From the NCBI RefSeq assembly GCF_000346295.1, contig NZ_ANOG01000124.1, forward strand, positions 1-35,859: 35,859 nucleotides of DNA, given 5' to 3'. Below are positions 12,687 through 20,974 of this stretch, in pieces. Position 1 is the first letter of the stretch, and each line of letters begins with the position of its first letter. The stretch comes from Rhodopirellula maiorica SM1. Its GTDB lineage: Bacteria > Planctomycetota > Planctomycetia > Pirellulales > Pirellulaceae. The notes under the pieces are model-generated. The model did no database searches. It was not told where the DNA came from and saw only the letters and a program-made list of their open reading frames with translations. The translations under genes and the position numbers were made by a program.

Positions 12687-14962
12687 CACAGAAACCACTT
12701 GCTGTTGCGAAGTTTGGTATTGAGGACCGCTGGCGACCAATCGTCCACGGACTTGAGACGGCCCAGCAAGTCAGCGATAAGTGATGAGTAAAGAATCGTG
12801 ACCGGCTTCTCCGACGGCAGCGTTGATCGCCACGACAGCGTCGTGAAGTTCAGCACCTGCTCAGAAAGGTAGGAAAGGTCGCGGTAAGTCGATTGCTTGT
12901 GCAGGTGGATCAACAGGGGCCTGGGCAACGCAAGGTTTGCACGCTTGACCATGTGAGGACCGATTGACGTGACGAGCCGTGTGTACCGTCCAACCTGAAC
13001 GGTCATTCCTCGGCGAGGAACGTAAATTCCTTTCGTCTGGTTCTTCTTCGTTATTCCTCGCTGGGCCATATCCAGCAACGTGAACGAATGGTCCAGCGAG
13101 ACATTCAAGAAAGCGAATTCAATCGTCTGTTCGCTGCCGACTTCTTTGACGCTTGACGCGATGATGTCCGCGATCTCGACATTCTTCAGCGGTTTGAACG
13201 CATGGAAAACAATTCTCACTGTTTGTCCGGGCAGCCAGTTGTTTCGTTGTTTGACTTCGCGAAGGACTGCGATCGTCGATTCGCGAAGCACGTCGGGGTA
13301 GTCTTCGTATCTGCACTCTTTGGACAGATTTGAGAGAAGATAGTTGCCATCGCCACGGAATACCGTGGTGATTCCGATGTGACGCTGTCGTTTCTCGAAG
13401 CGGCTGCCGGACAGTTCAGCGTTCCCAATTCCCACCACCAGTTCATCGTCAACCGTTTCGCCGTGATCGACCGTCCAAGGGACTCCGCCCATTTTTGCGT
13501 ACAGTGCGGTGGCAACATTTCTGAATGTGTGCTGTAGCGAATACTCGTTCGCAGTAAGCGTCGACACCCTGGCTTCTTGCACGGGGATTCCATGCGAGAG
13601 CAGGATTGATTTGGCAACCAGATACGGGTTGTGCGAGTCGGGGAGATTGGCGTGTTCATCCAGCAGAATGTTAAACGCAGCATCGAAATCATCATCACGG
13701 GCCAACTTGTCTTCGATTGCTTTTCGATATGCCTTGCCAACATCCGATCGCTGGACGCCATCCAATTTGACAGGGAGCGGGAAAAAGGGTGCGTTCGAAA
13801 GATGGAAAGTATCGAGAAATCCGTCGTACATGCTCGATTGGCTTGACCCGAAACCGTCGCGAAATTTCTTCAAAGCTTGGCTGACCTTGCCGGATGCCGA
13901 ATCGGGTGTGACAAGCAAAATGCGCGGAGATCGTGTGGGAAAGCTTCCGCGGTCAAACGGCCCGAATCTAGCTAAACCGTCCCAAGCGTATGGATGTAGT
14001 TTCGTTCGAGATCGGTCGAAGCAGTATTTGCTTTGCAGCAGTTCGACAGTCGTTTTGTACCCCGGCTGATTGGTTAGCTGAACTCGCTGTCCGACCGACA
14101 CCTCCACACCGCCATGCAATTGAATCGGGCTCTTCTTCGCAAGAAATCCTTGCATTTTGCGAAGCTCACCGTCAAACCCAAGACCGCCACACAACTTCCC
14201 ATACTCATTGTCCACTGAGTGCATAAAGCTGGTGTACCGATTGCCAAGCAGACGCCGGAGACTTGTCGCGAAGACCTCCTTCGATCCCTCGATTCGGACT
14301 TGCGATGCAGCGATCTTGTCCTGGCCGTCGTACGCATCCTGGAGTAGAGCGTTGTCTCCTTCCATTCGGTCGAAAGTCCCGACCAAGCTTCGTTGTCCTG
14401 GCTCACGATTCCTGCGAATCAGATGCATTCCCCGGACTGGAATGTTCTTTTCGATCAATTCATCCACGCTGGCGTTGCAGATCCAACGAGTGGTCAGATT
14501 GAGTGCGAGCATCAATTCCAGCTCGCCCGGCCGGAACTCAACCACTTTTGCTTCTAGTTCATACTTAGGTCGAATCTCAAACTTAGAAAGCAAACTGGGC
14601 TTTGATTCCAAATTCTCGGCAGCTAACGCGACAAGATCGACATTGCGAGCCAGAAAGGTAAACGGGCGATCGCGTACAGGATCGTACGCTTCAAAGACGC
14701 CTCGCATCGCCTGATCGAGCATGGCTTTTACAAAACGCAGCCCGAGGTGGTCGGAGAGCACCAAGAGTTCCGTCTCACCAAGCCCGCCCGATGCGTTCGA
14801 GTTCTTTGCAAGGGAATAGAGGTGCCCTTCGTGATACATCGTAAACCAATCGTCCTCGAGCGAACGTCGCGTTTCCTTGACGTCCGTCGGTGCGATCTTC
14901 GACTTCAGTACCGTCAACGACCCGCCGGCAATCTCGATTGAAAATCCGTTCAGTTGCAGCAT
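12686..14962 (-). CDS. Long prokaryotic Argonaute with degenerate PIWI site (long-B-like)
   Basis: The 758-aa size fits a long pAgo. Residues ~1-340 are the N/PAZ-like part. MID (about 345-500) has YLVAK (447-451, Y...K 5'-phosphate pocket), GIPVQEARVSTL, and RNVATALYAKMGGVPWT with Lys490. PIWI spans ~505-758. Where active PIWI domains read GxD, this one reads VVGIGNAE (Gly513), and the usual RDG position is FHAFKPLK, so at least two catalytic Asp are missing. The C-terminus has LSWRSTLPSEKPVTILYSS and ends in hydrophobic Phe-Leu. This pattern fits catalytically inactive long-B pAgos, which use guides to sense targets and trigger partner effectors. The gene is second-to-last in its operon, with the PD-(D/E)XK gene overlapping its stop. 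Confidence 0.87.
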   Translation of the reverse strand: MLQLNGFSIEIAGGSLTVLKSKIAPTDVKETRRSLEDDWFTMYHEGHLYSLAKNSNASGGLGETELLVLSDHLGLRFVKAMLDQAMRGVFEAYDPVRDRPFTFLARNVDLVALAAENLESKPSLLSKFEIRPKYELEAKVVEFRPGELELMLALNLTTRWICNASVDELIEKNIPVRGMHLIRRNREPGQRSLVGTFDRMEGDNALLQDAYDGQDKIAASQVRIEGSKEVFATSLRRLLGNRYTSFMHSVDNEYGKLCGGLGFDGELRKMQGFLAKKSPIQLHGGVEVSVGQRVQLTNQPGYKTTVELLQSKYCFDRSRTKLHPYAWDGLARFGPFDRGSFPTRSPRILLVTPDSASGKVSQALKKFRDGFGSSQSSMYDGFLDTFHLSNAPFFPLPVKLDGVQRSDVGKAYRKAIEDKLARDDDFDAAFNILLDEHANLPDSHNPYLVAKSILLSHGIPVQEARVSTLTANEYSLQHTFRNVATALYAKMGGVPWTVDHGETVDDELVVGIGNAELSGSRFEKRQRHIGITTVFRGDGNYLLSNLSKECRYEDYPDVLRESTIAVLREVKQRNNWLPGQTVRIVFHAFKPLKNVEIADIIASSVKEVGSEQTIEFAFLNVSLDHSFTLLDMAQRGITKKNQTKGIYVPRRGMTVQVGRYTRLVTSIGPHMVKRANLALPRPLLIHLHKQSTYRDLSYLSEQVLNFTTLSWRSTLPSEKPVTILYSSLIADLLGRLKSVDDWSPAVLNTKLRNSKWFL

Positions 14963-15002
14963 CAGTATCTCGTGTAATTTTGACTTCGGTTGCGGCGCTC
15001 AG

Positions 15003-15494
15003 TTATTTAGTCAACTTCGCGACCGCTTCGATCGCTTTTTCGAGCTCTGGCACCAGCGATTCCTTCGATTTAACGATCGCTTCACGCAGCGCCCCGATGT
15101 GTGGGACGGCGTCGATGCGTTCTTCGACGCTGCAGTCAACGAGAGGCTTCCAGTCAATCGACTCTGCGGGCCAGCTGTAGTGTTCGTAATCCTTTGCGTA
15201 GCAAAGCCGCCACCCTCCTTTGAGCTTGATCATACCGACGTACCAGTTGATCTCGCCGATGCAATTCCTCTGGTCATCTTCCATCTCTTCGGAGCGGTAG
15301 GCGTGCTTCGCGTCGCAAGCGAGCCGCATTTCTTTGAACTGCGTTTCTTGATCCTCGATCGCTGCTTTCAATTGCTCCAAGCGAGTTGTTAGAGCTTCAT
15401 TGAGTTCTTCGTTGCGTTCATCAATGGTCATTTTGGGTTTCTCCGGCATTTGGAAGGCTCCGATGTAGAAGCCGTTGATGCGGTTAAATGGCAT
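15003..15494 (-). CDS. Unrecognised 163-aa protein of the Argonaute operon
   Basis: I chose ATG 15494 because GGAGGTG lies ~4 bases upstream; extension to 15650 gives an unnatural Arg/Cys-rich N-terminus. The product has a helical, charged N-terminal half with coiled-coil character (TIDERNEELNEALTTRLEQL, then a further heptad-like stretch). A middle part follows with NWYVGMIKLKGGWRLCYAK and an AESIDWKPLVDCS segment, and a C-terminal helix pair ends with ELEKAIEAVAKL. No catalytic motif was seen. The gene ends 40 bases before the pAgo start on the same strand, so co-expression is very likely. It could be a pAgo partner, a guide-supply factor or an effector regulator. Confidence 0.7.
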   Translation of the reverse strand: MPFNRINGFYIGAFQMPEKPKMTIDERNEELNEALTTRLEQLKAAIEDQETQFKEMRLACDAKHAYRSEEMEDDQRNCIGEINWYVGMIKLKGGWRLCYAKDYEHYSWPAESIDWKPLVDCSVEERIDAVPHIGALREAIVKSKESLVPELEKAIEAVAKLTK

Positions 15495-15774
15495 AAGACA
15501 CCTCCGACAACCGCTATCGCAATGCGGACGCAGAAAGAGTGGGCCTTGGGGACACAAGAGAACCGTTCCCTCGTCGCCATCAGGCAAAATCGTCGTCAAA
15601 CGAACTGCATACGGGCGATCGACCCGGCGAGCAGAAAAAAACGCCGTCACAGCGGTGTGGGCATGGCGTCAACCAACGTCCACATTGAAAGATTCACGCA
15701 TGCTGATTATTTCGTCAATCCCCGTTCTCGAAGATTTTGCCCATCGGAAAAGAATGATTGCTTCATGGTCACGG

Positions 15775-17094
15775 CTACCGCGAAGCCTCTTCAAACAATT
15801 CGGCGACTTCGTCTGCCGTCGTCCAGTACCACTCTTTGCCCGGCGATCCTTCAACCCGACCGCCTCGCTTTTTGAGCGTTTTGTGGATCTTGCCTTCAAT
15901 TGCTCGCCCGTTGTCGCATCGGCCGATGAATTGTATGTGGGCGTCGTGTGCGATCGCCGATGGGAACTGCGATGCGACACGCTGCACGGCTCCGTCGAGA
16001 CCGCTCGTGTAACCAACCTTCATTGGGTACCGGCCAAGTTCGCCAGCGACAGCTTCGTCGACGGCACTGCGATAAGTGTAGGCGTACACTTCGTCGAGGC
16101 CCTGGCCAACGATCTTGCAATCGGCTTGATTGAAAAACGGGAGTTCACGTTTCCACTCTGATGCTGATTCCGGGTTTGCATCGAATGGCGTGTCTCGAAA
16201 ACTGGCGATAATCTTTGCCGAGAGATCTTCGGCTATGTCTTCACGAACGAAGTCGATCCAATAGGTGTCGACGTCCAGGCTGACTCCAGAGTCAAACTCT
16301 ACTGCTACTTGAAGGCTTGTCCGACCGGGTTTGATTGAAAAGCCAGTCTCGGGAACCGTCCATCCGAGTTGGCCTTTGAACAACGATGAATCGACGCGTC
16401 GCAGATCCTCACGCAGGATGATTCGCTCTCGGCATGGCTGCGTTCCGGATCCGCCGGCGCGCAGATGCTTCTTCATCTCGTAAGCCCACTTTCCGTGCCG
16501 CGTCGGTGAAACATCCTCGTGCTTGATCTCGTAGCCCGGAAACGGATCGTTCGGCAAATCATTCAGTGAAACTGAACCCGACGACGAATCAGCCGGCGAC
16601 ATCGGAACGAATCTCGGCGTTGGGCCTTCCGAGATGTTACCGAAAGCACTCAGTACTTCGGCAATTTGGCTGTCATACCAGACTTCGTGATCGTCTTCGG
16701 TTCCGACCAGAACAGACTGGCTGCGTTCAGCCATTGCACGGTGCACTTCGCGCCACGCGAAAGGTCCGTTGTTTGTTGACAGCACAGCCAGAAGCTGCGC
16801 AGGCTCGACCAGTCCCGTCGGGTCACCCGAAAAACGTGTCCGCAGGTGTCCAATCGCCGGTTCCTTGTCCGACGTGAACGACGGGAAGTGAATTCCGAAT
16901 TGAAAGCACAGCGGATAGGTCGCAGCCGGGTCGATGGTTGCCCGACGGGTGTAACGACCAAATGAGTAAATGGCAAACTCGTGCTGTCCCTCACCTGCGA
17001 AATGACACATCGACGCATCAACCAGAAATTCATCTCTGTCGTCGACGGCGTAGGTCGGCCACTTCGTTCTGATTGTCTCCCAGTTCGGATCCAT
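15775..17094 (-). CDS. Protein with C-terminal GIY-YIG-like (T5orf172-type) nuclease domain
   Basis: I chose ATG 17094 (MDPNWETIR); a longer frame to 17226 would overlap the divergent gene. The product is 439 aa. The first ~300 residues are unrecognised. The C-terminal ~110 residues carry the T5orf172/GIY-YIG layout: YAYTYR (GIY-like strand), YPMKVGYTS (YIG-like), an Arg in GAVQRVASQ, a Glu in RAIEGKIHKTL and a closing GKEWYWTT. These superfamily members are nucleases with a Tyr/Arg/Glu centre. It leads the - strand operon that includes the pAgo, but is separated from the next gene by a 280-base gap in which no other gene was seen. It could be a second effector or an independent defence gene. 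Confidence 0.7.
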   Translation of the reverse strand: MDPNWETIRTKWPTYAVDDRDEFLVDASMCHFAGEGQHEFAIYSFGRYTRRATIDPAATYPLCFQFGIHFPSFTSDKEPAIGHLRTRFSGDPTGLVEPAQLLAVLSTNNGPFAWREVHRAMAERSQSVLVGTEDDHEVWYDSQIAEVLSAFGNISEGPTPRFVPMSPADSSSGSVSLNDLPNDPFPGYEIKHEDVSPTRHGKWAYEMKKHLRAGGSGTQPCRERIILREDLRRVDSSLFKGQLGWTVPETGFSIKPGRTSLQVAVEFDSGVSLDVDTYWIDFVREDIAEDLSAKIIASFRDTPFDANPESASEWKRELPFFNQADCKIVGQGLDEVYAYTYRSAVDEAVAGELGRYPMKVGYTSGLDGAVQRVASQFPSAIAHDAHIQFIGRCDNGRAIEGKIHKTLKKRGGRVEGSPGKEWYWTTADEVAELFEEASR

Positions 17095-17139
17095 ATTTTT
17101 TGCGTCGTCTCGTTCTTCGCCAATCGCATGTCGAACGTT

Positions 17140-17168
17140 ATTCTGTCTTAGGATGTGGCTACCGGCAA
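17140..17168 (-). promoter_or_regulatory. Possible promoter for the Argonaute operon
   Basis: On the - strand TTGCCG, a 17-base spacer and CAGAAT lie ~45 bases before the GIY-YIG start, between divergent genes. Match to sigma-70 hexamers is only 4/6 for each, so this is tentative. Confidence 0.3.
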
Positions 17169-17205
17169 CGAGCCCAGAAGGGTTAAATTTAGGAACAAAA
17201 GAACA

Positions 17206-18414
17206 ATGATTCCGAAACGCATTCACGCAATTACCGATGACGATCTGCGAACAATCGTTTCCGAAGGGATGAAAGAGGGGCGGACGCTCGAGTTTAAAGA
17301 ATCATTGCCAGGACGCGGGGACTCTGATCGCAAAGAGTTTCTAGCCGACATCACATCATTCGCCAACACATCAGGAGGCGATATAGTGTACGGGATGAGG
17401 GGTGAACGTGATGCAGATGGTAAGACCACTGGCGCAGCGTTAGAATTCACCGGGCTAAAGGGGATTTCGACAGACACCGAAACGCTGCGACTAAAGGAGA
17501 TGGTGCTTCACGGCGTCGCACCCAGAATCGTCGGTCTAGACGTTGTCGAGATCGAGGGCGGTGATGAAGGCCCAGCGATACTCGTCCGCATCCCAGATAG
17601 CTTTCAGAAACCACACATGGTGACTTTCAAAGGAAGTTCACGATTTTACGGACGGACGAGCGCTGGAAAGCACCAACTCGATGTCGGCGAGATCCGAACG
17701 GCATTCGTCCAGTCGGCAAAACTACCGGAGATGCTTCGAGCTTTCGTTCTTGACCGGCTGACGAAACTGCTTGACGACGCTGCCTCGATTTCATTGATCG
17801 ACGGCCCGATCGCTGCAGTTCATTTCGTCCCAATTTCAGCGATGCTCGGTTCGCACAAAATTGATCCGCGCGACATCGAGCACCCCCAATCGCTGAACTT
17901 CGCTCCGTTTGGAAGGGACGGACTGGAGCGAATTAACTTAGACGGTTACGCGAAGTACACAGCGACCAGCGAAGCTGATCGAGCACGAATCTATGGACAA
18001 TTGTTCCGAAACGGTGCCGTTGAATTTGTTTCATCATCCGTACACGTTAAGAACAGCGGCGAGTCGAGTGATTTTTCCGCTACACACCTATGCAACGACC
18101 TGCTAACCACGCTCATAAAGTTGCGGAATCTCTACCATCATCTCGACGTCGATCCGCCCTATGTCATCTTCGTATCGCTCTTGAATATCGCACCTTGTCA
18201 AATTTACCTACCGGAACGGTTCCGACATTTCATCGACACGGTCACAATCAAAACGAACCAAATCACATTCTCCGAACAGCTGATTGACGAGCCGATCCCC
18301 GATGACCGTTCGCTTCTCGCCAACATACTTCGCCCACTATTTGATGAAATGTGGCAGGCGTTCGGCATAAAGCAATGCATGGACTTTACACAAGAAGGCG
18401 AGTGGCCCTCTTAA
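17206..18414 (+). CDS. AlbA_2 (Schlafen-type) domain protein
   Basis: I chose ATG 17206; AGGAA lies ~10 bases upstream, and a GTG at 17155 is possible but less likely. The 402-aa product opens with the AlbA_2 signature: EGRTLEFKESLPG, then FLADITSFANTSGGDIVYGM, and later RFYGRTSAGKHQLDVGEIR. This domain is shared by Schlafen-like and divergent AAA_4 proteins and is frequent in defence and toxin-type loci; some members bind or cut nucleic acid. The C-terminal ~210 residues are unrecognised, with strands and helices. It is divergent from the Argonaute operon and shares its short promoter region, so it may belong to the same defence cluster. It converges with the metal-protein gene at 18447, with no clear terminator between them. 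Confidence 0.8.
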   Translation: MIPKRIHAITDDDLRTIVSEGMKEGRTLEFKESLPGRGDSDRKEFLADITSFANTSGGDIVYGMRGERDADGKTTGAALEFTGLKGISTDTETLRLKEMVLHGVAPRIVGLDVVEIEGGDEGPAILVRIPDSFQKPHMVTFKGSSRFYGRTSAGKHQLDVGEIRTAFVQSAKLPEMLRAFVLDRLTKLLDDAASISLIDGPIAAVHFVPISAMLGSHKIDPRDIEHPQSLNFAPFGRDGLERINLDGYAKYTATSEADRARIYGQLFRNGAVEFVSSSVHVKNSGESSDFSATHLCNDLLTTLIKLRNLYHHLDVDPPYVIFVSLLNIAPCQIYLPERFRHFIDTVTIKTNQITFSEQLIDEPIPDDRSLLANILRPLFDEMWQAFGIKQCMDFTQEGEWPS

Positions 18415-18446
18415 GTTTTCGGTGATCCGGTCTCGGGCGTTCAACA

Positions 18447-19340
18447 TCAAAACGCTGGTGGAGTGATGCCTTTGGCTTTTAGAGTGGCGAGGTACTTGTC
18501 TGGTTCGGCGACTAGCTTTTTCGCACAGCCGGGGCAGCAGATGTAGACGGCTTTTCCGTTGACATTGACCTTGCCTGGGACGCCCATGCCGCCCAGCGGT
18601 TCGTCCATGACGGGACAGGTTTTCTGTGCGGCGATTGCGGCAGCATCGGCAAGCGTCGATTTGAAAACGCCCTCGCGGACTTGTTCGCCTTTGGCGGTGT
18701 AGTACTTGGTGAGGTACTGGTCGGGTGAGGCCTCGACTTTCTTCGTGCAGCCCGCACAGCAGACGAAAAGTGACTTGTCACCGATTGTGATCTTGGGTGG
18801 CTTGCCCATGCTGCCGAGCGGTTGGCCGCTGACGGGGCACGTGGCTTGCAGGCTTATGAGTAGTTCGTCGGAGAGCTTACCGCTGGCGAGCTTGCCCATC
18901 ACGTGGAATACCAGAGGCTGGCTTCCGATGTTGGTGATCTCGACGTTCATGTGCAACGGTTGGTCGACGACTTTGGAAAGGTCGACGCCGACTCCAATCG
19001 CGAGATTCTTGAGCGTTTTGAGTTGGTAGGTGTATTCCTTCTCGCTGTCGCCGACTCGAAGTTTCAGTGTACCGGTCGCGTCGGGTGTGGCGATGGGTTG
19101 ATCGTTCTTGCCAAGAATCATGAACATGATGCCTTTGTCGGCGATCACGGTTTCAACGCGACGGTCGCCAACAGTTTGCATAGCGCCACCGTGTGGGCCA
19201 GTTGCCGCAGTCGCGTGGCTGTGGCCAGCGTGGTTGTGTTCGGCGTGGTCGTGTTCGGAGTGGACGTCCTGTGCGGTCGCGAGTTGGGGCGACGCGAACA
19301 GTGTGGCCGCGACAATTGCAGTGAGAATGCGAAGTTTCAT
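18447..19340 (-). CDS. Periplasmic metal-binding protein with His-rich stretch and two CPV-CC-GC modules
   Basis: I chose ATG 19340, which gives a clear signal peptide (MKLRILTAIVAATLFASPQL, cleaved near TAQD); the frame before it is Arg-rich. The 297-aa mature protein begins with a His/Glu stretch (SEHDHAEHNHAGHSHA) likely to bind copper or zinc. A beta-rich middle domain follows. Two modules of the form TCPVxxxPLGxMGxPxK...CCxGCxKKxxxxPdxYL resemble YHS/TRASH metal-binding domains. The sequence is periplasmic, near copper-type efflux genes. The gene is 50 bases downstream of the lipoprotein gene at 19391, which carries a single module of the same type, so the two probably form one - strand operon. 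Confidence 0.75.
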   Translation of the reverse strand: MKLRILTAIVAATLFASPQLATAQDVHSEHDHAEHNHAGHSHATAATGPHGGAMQTVGDRRVETVIADKGIMFMILGKNDQPIATPDATGTLKLRVGDSEKEYTYQLKTLKNLAIGVGVDLSKVVDQPLHMNVEITNIGSQPLVFHVMGKLASGKLSDELLISLQATCPVSGQPLGSMGKPPKITIGDKSLFVCCAGCTKKVEASPDQYLTKYYTAKGEQVREGVFKSTLADAAAIAAQKTCPVMDEPLGGMGVPGKVNVNGKAVYICCPGCAKKLVAEPDKYLATLKAKGITPPAF

Positions 19341-19390
19341 CGATATGTGTCTTTGAAAAAAAGTGATGGTGCAGGGTGATGAACGTGGGG

Positions 19391-19798
19391 CTACTGATTC
19401 AACTTGGCGAGGTACTTCTCGGGGTCGGCGAGCAGTTTGTCTTTGCAGCCGTCGCAGCAAATCCACACTGACTTGCCGTTCACATCGACCTTTTCAGGGG
19501 CTCCCATCGTTCCGAGCATCTCGCCGCTGACGGGACACATGTGTTGGGCCATGGCCGACTTGTAATCTTCCGGCGAAAGCTCTTTCAAACCGGGCATCAT
19601 CTTAGCCATCGGTGAATCGGCGGTGGCGTGGTCGCCGTGATCGTGATCGGCGTGGTCGCCATGGTCATGGTCTGCGTGGTCCTCTTCCGTGTCGCTGGCG
19701 GGAGTCGCGGGTGGCGTCACAGGATCGGATTCGGGCGAGTTGCAGCCGTAAATGCCGAGAACGAGCAGCCCGCCAAGTAATAGTGGGAACAGTTTCAT
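19391..19798 (-). CDS. Lipoprotein with HxH-rich region and one CPV-CC-GC module
   Basis: The 135-aa product has a lipoprotein signal with lipobox GIYGC (Cys19). An Asp/His repeat follows (HADHDHGDHADHDHGDHA), then a C-terminal module HMCPVSGEMLGTMG...VWICCDGCKDK...DPEKYLAKL. That module is the same kind as the two in the neighbouring 297-aa protein. The expected role is metal (Cu/Zn) binding at the membrane surface, as a buffer or chaperone for the efflux systems encoded on the other strand. A GGGAGTT repeat element begins only ~10 bases before the start codon, so its leader has been reshaped by that insertion; the ribosome site is weak (AGG before an A-run). Confidence 0.75.
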   Translation of the reverse strand: MKLFPLLLGGLLVLGIYGCNSPESDPVTPPATPASDTEEDHADHDHGDHADHDHGDHATADSPMAKMMPGLKELSPEDYKSAMAQHMCPVSGEMLGTMGAPEKVDVNGKSVWICCDGCKDKLLADPEKYLAKLNQ

Positions 19799-19808
19799 TT
19801 TTTTTGCC

Positions 19809-19927
19809 TGGGAGTTGGGAGTTGGGAGTTGGGAGACACGGAGAGGGGGAGAGGGGGAGTGAACTTTTTGGCAATTCTGCCATCTCGACGCTTGCTTACT
19901 CCCCTTCTCCCGACTCCCCCGCTCTCT
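19809..19927. repeat. GGGAGTT inverted-repeat element, no gene inside
   Basis: GGGAGTT is repeated in tandem three times, then come GAGAGGGGGAG units. About 40 bases later a complementary run appears (ACTCCCCTTCTCCCGACTCC). This gives an imperfect inverted repeat of ~119 bases in the leader of the lipoprotein gene. It is of the same sequence style as the elements at 23288-23733 and 24801-24884. Confidence 0.65.
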
Positions 19928-20063
19928 TCAGATACTTGGGCGGTCGCTTTCTTCACGCGATGCGGAAAGAATTCTTCTAATTCATTGAAAATGCGTGAAG
20001 AAACGCGTACTTCGGGCATCAAAAACACATCAGCAGAAGCGTCTCCCAGAGAATGAGTGGGTT

Positions 20064-20519
20064 ATGTCAACCAACGATTGCAAAACGGTGCAGCCATACC
20101 TGTCGGCTTATCACGACGGTGAGCTTGCGGCTGGACAAGCGGCAACGGTGGCGAAACACGTTGAGTCATGCGAATCGTGTGCGGCAGAGCTGAGTTCGTT
20201 CACGTCACTCGGGTCGGATTTCGCTCAAACGCCCATCCCAGCAAAGCCGTCTGATCTGTGGCAGCGGATTGAACGTGAACTTCCGACGACCGTTGAGCCG
20301 GTGACACTGTCGCGACGGTTTAGCGTTTGGATTCGCGAGTCGCCGTACGGCGCAGGGCTCGTTTCGATGGCCGCGTCGATTCTGTTGTTGCTCGGTTTTG
20401 GACTTTGGTACGGCGGCGATCAGGGTAGCGTGAACAAAACTGCTGGCGGCATGGCGATGCATTCGCACGATGGCGAAGAAGCGATGTCTGCCGACCACAT
20501 GGTCGAGTTCGCTGGGTGA
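20064..20519 (+). CDS. Anti-sigma-factor-like protein with zinc-finger (zf-HC2) domain
   Basis: I chose ATG 20064; an upstream GTG at 19995 would add a basic, unlikely N-terminus. The 151-aa product begins with a zf-HC2 type motif: AYHDGELAAGQAATVAKHVE followed by SCESCAAEL (H-x3-C-x2-C). A linker follows, then one membrane helix (about residues 95-113, GLVSMAASILLLLGFGLWYG) and a periplasmic tail with HSHDGEE that might sense metal. Such proteins normally hold an ECF sigma factor at the membrane; no sigma gene lies beside it here, which is unusual. The next gene overlaps its stop (TGATG), and the pump operon follows. A role in metal-responsive regulation is inferred. Confidence 0.75.
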   Translation: MSTNDCKTVQPYLSAYHDGELAAGQAATVAKHVESCESCAAELSSFTSLGSDFAQTPIPAKPSDLWQRIERELPTTVEPVTLSRRFSVWIRESPYGAGLVSMAASILLLLGFGLWYGGDQGSVNKTAGGMAMHSHDGEEAMSADHMVEFAG

Positions 20520-20965
20520 TGGATGACTATTTACAGAAGTTGCCCAACGACCCAGACGCAGCGGAACAGATGCTGCTTACCAAGTACGACGGTGAAAAAG
20601 TCGACGCGGACGGAGCAGTAAAGTTGGTCGGCTATCGCCCGATCGTTTCGAGTGGATTGCCCGAGGGCTATTCGTTGGCATCAACCAGCGTCTTGAAAAT
20701 GCCTTGTTGCACGTGCGTGAAGGCGGTTTGCAAACGGAGTGACGGTTCGACGCTGGTTCTATTTGAACACGACGACGAAGAGACAGCTTGGTTTGGCGAT
20801 CGCCGCCAGAGCATGGCAACGTGCGGCGACAAAGATTGCTGCCTCGTTGATCTCGATTCCAGCATCGCGGCAACTTGGAAGCAAGGTACTCGAAGCGTCA
20901 CCGCCGTCGGCGTTCGCGACCAAGATGAAGTGGCGAAGCTGGTGACCTGGTTAGACAAATCCTAA
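20519..20965 (+). CDS. Cys-rich hypothetical protein (148 aa)
   Basis: ATG 20519 overlaps the stop of the anti-sigma-like gene by one base. The product lacks a signal peptide; in sequence it reads like the periplasmic part of an anti-sigma regulator split off as its own gene. Notable features are KMPCCTCVKAVC and CGDKDCCLVDLD, which offer seven Cys in two clusters suitable for Cu(I) binding. A C-terminal domain ends DEVAKLVTWLDKS. The middle (LPEGYSLASTSV) resembles the MucB/RseB-type segment found after anti-sigma domains. A possible reading is that the previous gene and this one once formed a single protein (the TGATG junction leaves them in different frames). Function in metal sensing is inferred. 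Confidence 0.65.
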   Translation: MDDYLQKLPNDPDAAEQMLLTKYDGEKVDADGAVKLVGYRPIVSSGLPEGYSLASTSVLKMPCCTCVKAVCKRSDGSTLVLFEHDDEETAWFGDRRQSMATCGDKDCCLVDLDSSIAATWKQGTRSVTAVGVRDQDEVAKLVTWLDKS

Positions 20966-20974
20966 AGCGAACTC

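Noticed and set aside
15495-15650. N-terminal extension of the 163-aa Argonaute-operon protein
   Set aside because: Odd Arg/Cys composition, and a strong Shine-Dalgarno marks ATG 15494.
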